Assembly: GCA_044225555.1 (NCBI GenBank)
Contig: JBGAIM010000005.1
Coordinates: 62,001 to 126,000 of the forward strand
From: JADLHS01 sp044225555
Lineage (GTDB): Bacteria; Verrucomicrobiota; Verrucomicrobiia; Limisphaerales; JADLHS01
Length of the DNA stretch: 64,000 nucleotides
Direction of reading: 5' to 3'
Shown: piece after piece, positions 7,839-17,700 of the stretch
How positions within the stretch are numbered: the stretch's first letter is position 1
Layout: every line of letters begins with the position of its first letter
Position numbers and translations under genes: made by a program
The notes under the pieces: model-generated
Told to the model about the DNA's origin: nothing
Databases searched by the model: none
What the model saw: the letters and a program-made list of their open reading frames with translations, nothing else

Positions 7839-9338
7839 TCACGGGACGGTCCGGTTGCGCAGTAGCAACACGCTGGCCTTGTCTTTCAGGAGTGTTTCAT
7901 AGCGTCCCAGGTGTTCGGCTGGGATCGCCATCGGCACTTGCGCGGCGCCGAGCAGAATGTCCAGGTCGCCATCACCATCGGCATCGCCCACGGCGATGCG
8001 CATCCAGCGGTTCCAGTAGCGATCGTCGAGGCCGGCGCGCTCAACCGTGCCGTCGGCTCGTTGCATGAGCAGGAGGAAGGTCGTGGGAATTGGGAGTCGC
8101 CAGTCGGGGTAGAAGGCGGTCACGGCGAGGTCCATGCGGCCGTTGCCGTCGAAATCACCCGCGGCCACGTCAATCGCGCCATCGAGCCGTTCGAACAGCG
8201 CCTCGTGGAACTTCCAGTTGCCGTCGTTTTGCAGCACGCGCACGCCGTGGTTGGGTTTGATGGGCCGGCCCCGAAGTTCGAGATTGTTCCCGGTCGTTTC
8301 GACGAGATCGAGTTTTCCATCGTTGTTCCAGTCCACCACGAGGCAGCGGTTGTAACCCCAGCCAACAGGGCGATCGATAATCGTGCGCAGCGTGAACTGG
8401 CGGCCGCCTTCATTGACAAAGGCGATGATCCGCGGCCGGTTGCTGGCGATGGTGAGCACGATGTCGAGATCGCCGTCGCCGTCGAGGTCGGCAACGTCAC
8501 CCCAGGCGGCGCCGGCTTCCTCGAAGAGGACCTGCTCCTTCAGCTTGTCGCCGCCACCCCACCAAATGCCGACCCGGCCGATGGGATAATCGCCAAAGCC
8601 GCAGACGAGCAAATCGTCTTTGCCGTCGCCATCCACGTCCGCGGTGCGATGGGCGGCGATGCGCGGGTGCGCGTCCAAGGTGATCTGGCGCGTGCCGTCC
8701 TGCATCCCGAAATCCACGATCTGACCTTCGCGAGCGTCCCGGCCGAGATGGCCCATGAGGGCAATGCGGCAGATCTGGCCCAGGCGTTCAAATGTCACCG
8801 GCTCGGAGGTCACCCCAATCGGTGTGGTGATACCGCGTTGCAAGACGAGCAAACCGGGCGGTCGGGAGGATCCGATGACCAGGGCCTGATTCGGTGGATC
8901 GAAGGCGACCATAGTGATTGCGGTCGCGTCGAGGGCAAACGGCACCGGCTGAAACAGCGGTGAGATGGCAGGTTTCGGTACCACGGGCGGAAGCTGGTAT
9001 TGAAGGGACGCCTGCTCCAGATAGTAGCTTTGAATCGCGTTGAACTGCTCGCGTGTGACGACCGGTTGGGGAGGGATGAAGCATCTGGCGACCGCCGGGT
9101 TCGGCTCGCTCCCGGCGGGTTGCCCGAGATAATTACCCATCCAGGCGAGCATGTAAGGCCATTCTTCTCGAGACAAATGCGACGGCGGGGGGACGGTGTG
9201 ACATTGCGCGCAGACGATGGTTGCAAGCGCCTGACCGTTCAAGGCCGTAGCCGGAGGAGACTGCTCGCCACAACCGGCGCCGAGGATCGTTACGGCAAAA
9301 AGGTAACCAACGTGCTGAATTGATCGCGCGGTGCTCAC
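7839..9338 (-). CDS. Exported FG-GAP repeat protein with an N-terminal haem-c motif
   Basis: This protein combines a CAQCH haem-c attachment motif (about residues 43-47 from the chosen start) with a C-terminal FG-GAP/VCBS beta-propeller. The propeller has five clear calcium-loop repeats: DVDGDGKDDLLV, DLDGDGDLDIVL, DWNNDGKLDLVE, DFDGNGRMDLAV and DADGDGDLDILL. I chose the GTG at 9338 because it directly precedes a signal sequence (HVGYLFAVTILGAGCGEQ). Cys23 suggests a lipoprotein, but the -3 position is Gly rather than Leu, so lipidation is uncertain. The reading frame stays open to an ATG at 9578, which would add 80 residues unlike a signal. It probably acts at the cell surface in redox or binding. 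It is transcribed away from the DUF885 gene. Confidence 0.8.
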   Translation of the reverse strand: MSTARSIQHVGYLFAVTILGAGCGEQSPPATALNGQALATIVCAQCHTVPPPSHLSREEWPYMLAWMGNYLGQPAGSEPNPAVARCFIPPQPVVTREQFNAIQSYYLEQASLQYQLPPVVPKPAISPLFQPVPFALDATAITMVAFDPPNQALVIGSSRPPGLLVLQRGITTPIGVTSEPVTFERLGQICRIALMGHLGRDAREGQIVDFGMQDGTRQITLDAHPRIAAHRTADVDGDGKDDLLVCGFGDYPIGRVGIWWGGGDKLKEQVLFEEAGAAWGDVADLDGDGDLDIVLTIASNRPRIIAFVNEGGRQFTLRTIIDRPVGWGYNRCLVVDWNNDGKLDLVETTGNNLELRGRPIKPNHGVRVLQNDGNWKFHEALFERLDGAIDVAAGDFDGNGRMDLAVTAFYPDWRLPIPTTFLLLMQRADGTVERAGLDDRYWNRWMRIAVGDADGDGDLDILLGAAQVPMAIPAEHLGRYETLLKDKASVLLLRNRTVP

Positions 9339-9732
9339 GCGTGGATGAGAACCGGGGTTGGAAGCAAATTGTTGCCTGGGAGATTGTGCTTCATTGCGCG
9401 ACTGAGGCTTGTCACGGGTCAAGATTCGGTCAAGGCAAATTGGCCAGCCCGGCGATTTCGACCGCGGCAGGAGCAGGGAGGTGGCGGGCAAAATCACCGA
9501 CGCAATCGAAGGATCGTCGCAACAATTGTCACTCTCGACGGGCGGGTTGCCGCCGGATAGGCTCATTGCCGTGTTCACGAGATGATGGTTCTGGAACGAG
9601 AATCAATTCTCGTAAGCCGGTGGGTGGGACTCGCACGATGTGTTTTGCTCAACGGTTGGGGTGCGTCGCCCCGATGGCCTTGAGGCTGATGCGCGTGATT
9701 AAATCCGCCGGTCGTCCGTGTGTTGGACGTGA
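9339..9732. other. Intergenic region between divergent genes
   Basis: About 390 bases separate the chosen start of the FG-GAP gene from the DUF885 gene. The only structure I see is the 18-base palindrome at 9596-9613. Part of this stretch may be coding if the FG-GAP protein really starts at 9578. Confidence 0.5.
9596..9613. promoter_or_regulatory. Possible operator palindrome
   Basis: ACGAGAAT and ATTCTCGT form 8-bp inverted arms separated by CA. The site lies in the divergent region about 120 bases upstream of the DUF885 gene. The size fits a dimeric repressor site, but no partner regulator is identifiable. Confidence 0.3.
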
Positions 9733-11538
9733 ATGAATTTCGACAAAACCCAAGCAATTGAAATGACCATGCACCTGACAAGACTGACCGTAATCGCCAT
9801 GACCTTCGGGCTCGCAACGGCAGGGCTGATCCCGGCGTCCGCGCAAGACGCCGATAGCCGGTTGAACACATTCTTCAAGGAGCACCTGGAGCAGCAATTT
9901 CGCCAGCGGCCTACGGAGGCGACCGGGTTGGGCGATCATCGCTATGACAATCAGCTCGACGATATTTCGAAGGAGGCGCGTGCCGGCTGGTTGAAGCAAA
10001 CGCGCGCCACGTTGAAGGAACTGCCGCGCGCGGTGGATTATAAGCAGCTGTCGCGGGCCGGCCAGATTGACTTTGAGATTCTGCAACAGGATTTGCAGCG
10101 CGACATCTGGCTGACGGAAAATGCCAGGCCCTACGAGGAAGACCCGCGCGTTTACGGTCGTTACATCAACGACAGTGTCTATCTGCTGCTGACGCAATCC
10201 ACACTGCCGGCGGAGACGAACATTGCGAATTGCATCGCGCGGATGGCGCAGATCCCCCGCATTGTCACCGCGGCGAAACAGACGTTAACCCATCCGCCAA
10301 AGGTGATTCTCGAAACCGCCATCCGCCAGAATCGCGGGGCGATTTCATTTTACGAAACCGAGTTGTTTCAACTGGCCGGCAACACGCCGCAACTGCCGCA
10401 GTTAAAAGCGGCGGCGATGCCGATAGTCACGGCCTTGAAGGATTATCAGCAGTTTCTTGAAAAGGAACTGCTGCCGCGTGCGACCGGTGACTGGCGGATT
10501 GGCAAGCGGAAGTTTGCGAAGAAACTGGAACTGGTGCTGGACGCGGGCATGACGGCGGATCAGGTGCTGGCGGATGCGGAAGCTGAATACGCCCGGGTGC
10601 AGGCGGACATGTACGTGGTGGCACGGCAACTGTGGAGCCGGTATTTCCCGAAGCAGCCGTTGCCGCCGGACGACACGGCAGGCCGGCGGGCGACCATTGC
10701 CAAAGTGATCGCGGCGGTGAGCCAGGAGCACGGCAAGCCGGAGGATTTGTTGCAGAATACGCGCGCCACAGTGGACCGCATCAAGACGTTCATTCGAGAG
10801 AAAGACATTCTCGCGTTGCCCGAGCCGGATTTGTGTCAGGTGATCGAGATGCCGGAATTCAAGCGCGGGAATTCGATTGCCTACATGGAAAACGCACCCC
10901 CGCTTGATCCGAAGGCCACAAGTATTTACGCCATCAGCCCGCCGCCGTCGGACTGGGACGCCAAGAAAGTGGAGAGCTTCCTTGAGGAATACAACGAGCA
11001 CATGCTGCAAATCCTGACGATCCACGAGGCGTATCCCGGGCATTACGTGCAACTGGAGTACGCGAACCGGAATCCGTCGCTGGTCCGTCGCGTGTTGTCG
11101 TCGGGAGTGTATGTCGAAGGCTGGGCGGTCTATACCGAACAGACAATGCTGGACCAGGGCTACGGCGACGGCGACCTGCGATTGCGGCTGATGCAACTGA
11201 AGTTTTATCTGCGCGCGGTGGTGAACACGATTCTCGATCACAAGATGCACTGTTCGAATATGACGGACGACGAGGCGATGAAGCTGATGGTGGAAGGCGC
11301 GTTTCAATCGGAAGGCGAGGCGCGATTGAAAGTGATTCGCGCGAAGCAAAGTTCGACGCAGTTGAGCACGTATTTCGTCGGGCGCATGGCGCATTACCGG
11401 TTGCGGCAGGCGGTGGAGCGGGAGATGGGAGATAAGTTTGTCCTAGGCCGGTTTCATGAAGCGGTGTTAAACGAGGGTTCGATTCCGGTGAAGTATTTGC
11501 CGGAAGTGGTGCGCGCTCGCTTGAACCAGCCCAAGTGA
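9733..11538 (+). CDS. Exported DUF885-family protein (metallopeptidase-like)
   Basis: This is a 601-residue secreted protein of the DUF885 family, which resembles zinc peptidases. It has a signal peptide ending in LIPASAQDAD; the start may be the ATG at 9733, 9763 or 9769. The hallmark motif HEAYPGHYVQLEY is present, with the putative zinc ligands at His431 and Glu432 and the second His in PGH. A downstream EGWAVYTEQTM segment probably supplies the third acidic ligand. The mature protein is mostly helical, as expected for the family. It is followed after three bases by an amidase gene and then a peptide transporter, so the three look like one unit for exporting hydrolases and importing the peptide or amide products. 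The exact substrate is unknown. Confidence 0.85.
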   Translation: MNFDKTQAIEMTMHLTRLTVIAMTFGLATAGLIPASAQDADSRLNTFFKEHLEQQFRQRPTEATGLGDHRYDNQLDDISKEARAGWLKQTRATLKELPRAVDYKQLSRAGQIDFEILQQDLQRDIWLTENARPYEEDPRVYGRYINDSVYLLLTQSTLPAETNIANCIARMAQIPRIVTAAKQTLTHPPKVILETAIRQNRGAISFYETELFQLAGNTPQLPQLKAAAMPIVTALKDYQQFLEKELLPRATGDWRIGKRKFAKKLELVLDAGMTADQVLADAEAEYARVQADMYVVARQLWSRYFPKQPLPPDDTAGRRATIAKVIAAVSQEHGKPEDLLQNTRATVDRIKTFIREKDILALPEPDLCQVIEMPEFKRGNSIAYMENAPPLDPKATSIYAISPPPSDWDAKKVESFLEEYNEHMLQILTIHEAYPGHYVQLEYANRNPSLVRRVLSSGVYVEGWAVYTEQTMLDQGYGDGDLRLRLMQLKFYLRAVVNTILDHKMHCSNMTDDEAMKLMVEGAFQSEGEARLKVIRAKQSSTQLSTYFVGRMAHYRLRQAVEREMGDKFVLGRFHEAVLNEGSIPVKYLPEVVRARLNQPK

Positions 11539-11541
11539 TTC

Positions 11542-13149
11542 ATGAATCGCCGGGACTTCCTGCAACTCGCGGTTTTGGGCGCGGCGCAAGTCATGTTGCC
11601 CATTCCGGCGCGGGCTGAGACGACTCCGCGTCCGTCCATAGTGTCGCTTCGTGTCAGGTCGTTCAAACTGGAAGAAGCAACCATCGCGGAACTCCAGGCC
11701 GCGATGCAGTCGGGAAAGGAAAGCGCCGTTTCACTCGCCAAGAATTATCTGGGTCGCATCGAAGACTTGGACCGTCGTGGCCCGGCGCTGCGGGCTGTGA
11801 TCGAAATCAATCCCGACGCGCTGGCGATTGCGCGTGCGCTCGACCGGGAACGCAAAACCAGAGGTTCGCGCGGGCCGCTGCACGGCATTCCGGTCTTGAT
11901 CAAGGACAACATTGACACGCACGACCGGATGATGACCACGGCGGGCTCGCTCGCGTTGCTCGGTTCGATTGCCCCGCAGGATTCGTTTGTGGCGAAAAGG
12001 CTCCGCGAGGCGGGCGCGGTCATTCTCGGCAAAACCAACTTGAGCGAGTGGGCGAACTTTCGCGGCGACCGTTCATCCAGCGGCTGGAGCGGCCGGGGCG
12101 GGCAGACCAAAAATCCTTACGTGCTGGACCGCAATCCGTCCGGCTCCAGTTCTGGTTCCGCCGTGGCGGTTTCCGCGAACCTCTGCGTCGTGGCGGTGGG
12201 CACGGAAACCGACGGCTCGATTATTTCTCCGTCCACGGTGTGCGGTATTGTGGGGATCAAACCGACGGTGGGATTGATCAGTCGCGCCGGCATCATTCCG
12301 ATTTCCAAAAGCCAGGACACGGCCGGACCCATGGCACGAACGGTCACGGACGCAGCCATTTTGTTGGGCGCGCTTGCCGGCGAGGACGCGCGGGATGAAG
12401 CCACGGCGGCAAGTCGCGGAAAGGGTCATGCGGATTACACTCAATTTCTCGATGCGAATGGACTGCACGGCGCGCGGATTGGGGTGGCGCGGAAGTATTT
12501 TCGCTCCGGCGCGATTTCGGCGAAACTGCTTGAGGCGGCACTGGCGGTGTTGAAGGAACTGGGAGCGACGCTCGTGGACTTCACCGACGACATTGCCGGC
12601 TACGGCCCCGCGGAAGGAGAAGTGTTGCGATATGAATTCAAGGATGGCTTGAATGCATATCTGGCGACGCTCGGTCCGAAAGCGCCCGTGCGAACGCTCC
12701 AGGAAGTCATCGAATTCAACGAGCGCAACAGAGATTCCGAGCTGGCATTCTTTGGCCAGGAGACGTTCATCAAGTCACAAACCAAAGGCCCGCTCACGGA
12801 CCAAGCTTATCTCGACGCCTTAGAGCGCTGCCGTCGTTTTTCCCGCGCGGAAGGCATTGGCGCGGTCATGGACAAGAATCAACTGGATGCCATTGTCGCG
12901 CCTTCCGGTGGGCCGGCTGGCAGTACGGACCATGTTTATGGCGACCGCGATGTCGGCGGGAGTTCGTCGCCGGCCGCGGTGGCGGGTTATCCCAACATCA
13001 CGGTTCCGGCGGGCGACATTCAGGGACTGCCCGTGGGCCTTTCTTTTTTTGGTCGCGCCTACAGCGAACCGACGTTGCTGAAGTTCGCCTTCGCATTCGA
13101 GCAGGCGACCAAAGCCCGCAAGCCGCCGCGATTTTTGCCAACCCTTTGA
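11542..13149 (+). CDS. Amidase-signature enzyme with a Tat-type leader
   Basis: This is a 535-residue amidase of the amidase-signature family, related to GatA and fatty-acid/peptide amidases, and it hydrolyses an amide bond. The Ser-cisSer-Lys triad is readable: Lys121 in VLIKDNID, cis-Ser202 in SGSSSGSAVAVSA, and nucleophile Ser226 in GTETDGSIISPS. The N-terminus NRRDFLQLAVLGAAQ resembles a twin-arginine signal, so the enzyme is probably exported folded. The start at 11542 lies three bases after the preceding stop. An export signal and the absence of gatB/gatC nearby argue against a role in Gln-tRNA formation. A peptide transporter follows 27 bases downstream, consistent with peptide-amide scavenging. 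Confidence 0.9.
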   Translation: MNRRDFLQLAVLGAAQVMLPIPARAETTPRPSIVSLRVRSFKLEEATIAELQAAMQSGKESAVSLAKNYLGRIEDLDRRGPALRAVIEINPDALAIARALDRERKTRGSRGPLHGIPVLIKDNIDTHDRMMTTAGSLALLGSIAPQDSFVAKRLREAGAVILGKTNLSEWANFRGDRSSSGWSGRGGQTKNPYVLDRNPSGSSSGSAVAVSANLCVVAVGTETDGSIISPSTVCGIVGIKPTVGLISRAGIIPISKSQDTAGPMARTVTDAAILLGALAGEDARDEATAASRGKGHADYTQFLDANGLHGARIGVARKYFRSGAISAKLLEAALAVLKELGATLVDFTDDIAGYGPAEGEVLRYEFKDGLNAYLATLGPKAPVRTLQEVIEFNERNRDSELAFFGQETFIKSQTKGPLTDQAYLDALERCRRFSRAEGIGAVMDKNQLDAIVAPSGGPAGSTDHVYGDRDVGGSSSPAAVAGYPNITVPAGDIQGLPVGLSFFGRAYSEPTLLKFAFAFEQATKARKPPRFLPTL

Positions 13150-13176
13150 TGAATTAAAACCCTGCGTGCGACTCCA

Positions 13177-14649
13177 ATGATTGAGAACTCAAAAACGCCA
13201 ACACCGACCGGCCATCCACGCGGTCTCTACACGTTGTTCTTCACGGAGATGTGGGAACGGTTCAGCTATTACGGGATGCGGGCGTTGCTCGTGCTGTTCA
13301 TGGTGGATGCGGTGCGTGGAGGCATGGGGTTGGATGACAAGACGGCGACCGCGATTTACGGTCTCTACACGGCGGCGGTGTATCTAATGTCGCTGCCGGG
13401 CGGCTGGCTGGCGGACCGTTTGTGGGGTGCGCAACGGGCGGTTTGGTACGGTGGCATCATCATCGCGCTCGGACATTTCACGCTCGCGCTGCCGCTGGCG
13501 CATACGTTTTATCTCGGGCTCGTGTTCGTGGTGATTGGGAGCGGGATTCTCAAACCGAACATGAGCGCGCTGGTGGGGGAGCTTTATCCTGAAGGCGGCA
13601 CGCGGCGCGATGCGGGGTTCACAATTTTCTACATGGGCGTCAACCTCGGTGCGTTCATTGGGCCGATGGTATGCGGGTGGCTGGCGGTGAAAATGGGCTG
13701 GCACTGGGGCTTTGGCGCGGCGGGCGTGGGGATGGTGTTGGGATTGATTCAATTCAAGTTATCGCGTCGGTTGTTGGTGGGCGCGGGAGTGGAACGGGGA
13801 AATCCGAGTCCGTTGCACCTTGTGGAACGCGTGGGATTGATTGGCAGCATCGTCGCCGTCGTGCTGGCGGTGGGACTGGGAATGGCGGGCGTTGTGAAGT
13901 TCAACCCCGTGGCGATTGCCAAGGCCATGGCCTACGTGATTCTCGCCATCGCGGTCTTGTATTTCGCGTGGGTCTTTCTGTTCTGCGGCCTGACCAGGAT
14001 CGAAAAGGAACGCGTGGGCGTAATTCTGGTTTTGTTCATTGCCTCGACGTTGTTCTGGGCCGGCTTTGAACAGGGCGGGTCGTCGTTCAACCTGTTTGCG
14101 GAACGCAACACAGTGCGGAATCTTGGCGGCTTTGAAATCCCGGCGGCCTGGTTTCAGGCGCTGGGGCCGGTGTTCATCATCGGGTTTGCACCCGTGTTTG
14201 CCTGGCTCTGGGTCTGGCTGGCCCGACGGAATCTGGATCCGAGCATCCCAGTAAAGTTCGCCTGGGGTCTGCTTCTGCTGGCGGCGGGTTTCGTGGTGAT
14301 GGCGGGTGCGGCGAAAGTGGTCGCGGCGGGAAACAAGGCGCTGCCAATGTGGCTGATCATGACCTATCTCATCCACACCTTTGGCGAACTGTGCGTGAGT
14401 CCGGTGGGGTTGAGTTCCGTGACGAAGCTCGCGCCGCGCAAGTTGGTGGGGCAGATGATGGGTGTGTGGTTTCTGGCGACGTCGTTTGGCAACCTGCTGG
14501 CCGGCTTGCTGGCGGGTGAATTCAAAGAGGAGAATCTGGCCGGCTGGCCGGTGCTGTATCTGAAGGTGACCATCTTGCCCGTCCTTGCCGGTGTGCTGTT
14601 GGTGCTATTTGCCCGGCCGATCAAGCGCTGGATGGAAGGCGTGAAGTGA
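13177..14649 (+). CDS. POT/PTR2-family proton-coupled peptide transporter
   Basis: This is a 490-residue inner-membrane transporter of the proton-dependent oligopeptide family, importing di- and tripeptides. The signature FTEMWERFSYYGMRALLVLF in the first helix carries the conserved ExxER motif. The second family motif follows in the FYMGVNLGAFIGP region. About 12 to 14 hydrophobic helices can be traced to the C-terminal VLLVLFARPIKRW. It comes after the DUF885 and amidase genes on the same strand, which suggests uptake of peptides released by them. No frameshift or missing segment was seen. Confidence 0.93.
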   Translation: MIENSKTPTPTGHPRGLYTLFFTEMWERFSYYGMRALLVLFMVDAVRGGMGLDDKTATAIYGLYTAAVYLMSLPGGWLADRLWGAQRAVWYGGIIIALGHFTLALPLAHTFYLGLVFVVIGSGILKPNMSALVGELYPEGGTRRDAGFTIFYMGVNLGAFIGPMVCGWLAVKMGWHWGFGAAGVGMVLGLIQFKLSRRLLVGAGVERGNPSPLHLVERVGLIGSIVAVVLAVGLGMAGVVKFNPVAIAKAMAYVILAIAVLYFAWVFLFCGLTRIEKERVGVILVLFIASTLFWAGFEQGGSSFNLFAERNTVRNLGGFEIPAAWFQALGPVFIIGFAPVFAWLWVWLARRNLDPSIPVKFAWGLLLLAAGFVVMAGAAKVVAAGNKALPMWLIMTYLIHTFGELCVSPVGLSSVTKLAPRKLVGQMMGVWFLATSFGNLLAGLLAGEFKEENLAGWPVLYLKVTILPVLAGVLLVLFARPIKRWMEGVK

Positions 14650-14728
14650 TGGCGCGTGTGGATTCACCGCAGTCACGGGTGGATTGCGGGCATGGGGAAC
14701 GACTGGCTTTTGGCGTATTTCTGACGAG

Positions 14729-17700
14729 ATGTTGAAAAGTGTTGCAATGAGAGGTCCGGGCTTTGGGCCCAGGCCCGAATTCTGGCTGGCCGCCGGGATG
14801 TTTTTTTTCTGTTTGTGGTCGGCGACTCCGGCTGATGCGGCGGTCGTGACGGTGGACCCCACGACGCCGCTCACTAATTACTGGTCGGGCGGCGAGTGGA
14901 ACACGGATGACGATTTCGAGGGTTGGACGCCGACGCAAATCACCAATGCTGGCGTGACGAATGGCGTCTTGACCGCCACCGCCAGTGGGACTGATTCGCA
15001 GGTTTCGCGGCTGAACTTTGCCAGTGGCGCTGACCTGGATCTTGGGTTCAATGACTATCTCGACCTGCGCCTCCAACTTCCGGCGGACTACAACGGCGAT
15101 GTGCAGATTTATTACGGCGACACGTTTTATCCCGGCATCAGCGGCACGCGGGTGGTGACGATTCCGTCGGCGCAGATTCCCAAGGACGGCGCGTTTCACA
15201 CTTACCGGATTGACATGGGACTGGAGGTTTTTTGGCGGGCGACGCTGCGAGACTTGCGGATTGATGCGCTGGATGGGACGGGCTTGGGGAAGACATTTGC
15301 GGTGGATTATGTCCGGGTGGGCGATCGGGCGGATGAGGTTTATCTGTCGCGCTACACGACGGAATGCCCGAACATCGGCGGCGCCACGCCGGGCGCGGCG
15401 GTAATTGGGCCGGGACTGCCGGTGTTGTCGATGGAGTCAAAGCATTTCCGATTCATGTGGAATGCCGCCTCGACGACGAATTCCTTTTGGACCGCCAACA
15501 TGCCGCGCGGCACGTTGCGAAACCTGGAAGAGTGCTGGCAGGTTTACGTGAAGTATCTCGGCTATCGCGAGCCGGCGGAATCGTGGACGGTGGCCAATCG
15601 CAACGGGAGCAAATACAGGGCGAACGTGACGTCGTGGCACAGTGGTTACTGGGCGGGTGGAGACACGGGGGATTTCGGGCGACTGAACATCACGCCGGAC
15701 GGTTTGCAGGTGGATCCGCCGACCTGGGTGATCCCTCACGAGTTGATGCACGTGTTCCAAATGCACCAACGCGACAACGGTCCGACGGTGGACGGCACGT
15801 GGTGGGAGGGGCACGCCAATTATGGGCGGGAGCTCTGGCTTTCCTACTATCGGAATCTTTACCCCAACAGCAGCGGCATTGACGCAAACTACATTCACAG
15901 CGGACACATGGTGGTGGCGCACGGGCGTGACTACTATCTCTCATGGCCGTTCTTCGTTTACCTCGACGAAAATCCCGACGGGTTGCCCGATCTCGGCGCG
16001 GGCATTGTGGCGAACATGTGGAAGAGCAATGCGCCCGGAGTTTATCCCTACGCGACGATCGAGAACGTCACGCCCAGCACGTCGCTCAAGGACATCATCG
16101 GTTACTTTGCGCGACGGGAACTTACTTTTGACTATCAGAACCAAGCGGCAATCACCAACGCTCTGAATGCGCAAAATCCGACAGTCTGGCGACGTTTTCA
16201 ACTCGCGGAGCTGGTACGCCGTGCCGACGACACGAATTGGTGGCGCGTGCCGCTGGAAATGGCGCCGATGCAGGGCGCGTATGCAACGCACGAACTGTTG
16301 CCGCAGGGCAGTGGCGCCGGGCGGGTGGTGACGGTAAATTTTCACGGTCTGCCGGATGTCGCACGGACCGCGGACTGGCGGGCGGCGTTCATCGCCATCT
16401 CGGACGCCGGTGTGGAGCGTTACACGCCGTTGTGGAATGCGGGGAGCAATTCCATCACCCTCGCGGCGAATGAAAACCGGCTTTATCTCGCGGTCGCCGG
16501 CACGCCGGGCCAGATGCCTTATCCGGGTCACGATGATGTGCAGTATCCGTATCGCTCACATCCGTCGAAGCAACGATTGCATTACGAGTTGCAGGTGTTT
16601 GGCGCGACGCCGAGAGAAAGCACCAACAGCACGGCGGGACTAATTCAGCACGCCAACGGCGGCGGTTGGAAATCGCTTACGGCCATTGTGGATGCCACGG
16701 CGTTCATTGGTCCAAATGCTCGCGTGCTAGGGAATGCGCAGGTGCGGAACAATGCGCGCATCGAAGACTTCGCGGTGGTGAACAACAACGCACAAGTGTT
16801 GAACAATTCCATCGTCAGTGGTCACGCGCTCGTGATGGACACCGCCATCATCCGCCAGAACGCGAAGGTACGCGATTGGGCCATCGTCAGCGGCAGCGGA
16901 GTGGTTGCGGACTACGGCAAGGCGCTGGAGCACGCGCAGGTACAGGGCGGGGTGGTGACGAATTACGGTGTGGCCAAGGGTTGCGCGATTTTGTGGAGCG
17001 GTGGTTACGTTGGTGATTACGGGATCATTGAGGGTGATTTCATGGCGGCGCGCGCGGTGACGAACGGTGTGGCGTATGGCCATTTGCCTTACACGGGTGT
17101 GCCGGATTCATGGGTGCGCATAACCCCCGACCGGCTCTACGCCGCGTATGATTTCAACATAGGTGAGAAAAACGACTCGATGATTCGCGACGCGACGGGC
17201 GTCACGGATGGTTACTTGATCGGGAGTCCGACGTGGAAAACGAATGATGCCGGCCGCAACGGCGTACTTTCATTCAACGGCAATAACCAGTACGTCGCGC
17301 TCGATAAATCGTTGTGCGATTTCAAGGAGTGGTCTCTGGCATTGTGGATGAAATGGAATGGCGGAGCATCGAATCAGCCGGCGGTATTCCTCGGTTCGGC
17401 CACGAACCGATGTTTGTTCGTCACCCCGGACGATGGCACCGGCCAGACCAGATTCTCGATTCGCATCAACGCCGCTGTGCAGACACTGGGAACTGGAGGC
17501 GTCGCTCCTATTGGTGAGTGGATGCATGTCGCCGTCACTCTTTCAAACAGCGTTGGCAGGATATACACGAACGGAGTTCTGGCGACGCAGAGCGCGATTG
17601 CGTTCACGCCGGATCAACTTCTGAGCGGCAATACCAATGGTTCACCCCAGCATCACTATCTGGCGCGGAGTACAGATCCGACCGGCCCCTTCTTTAACGG

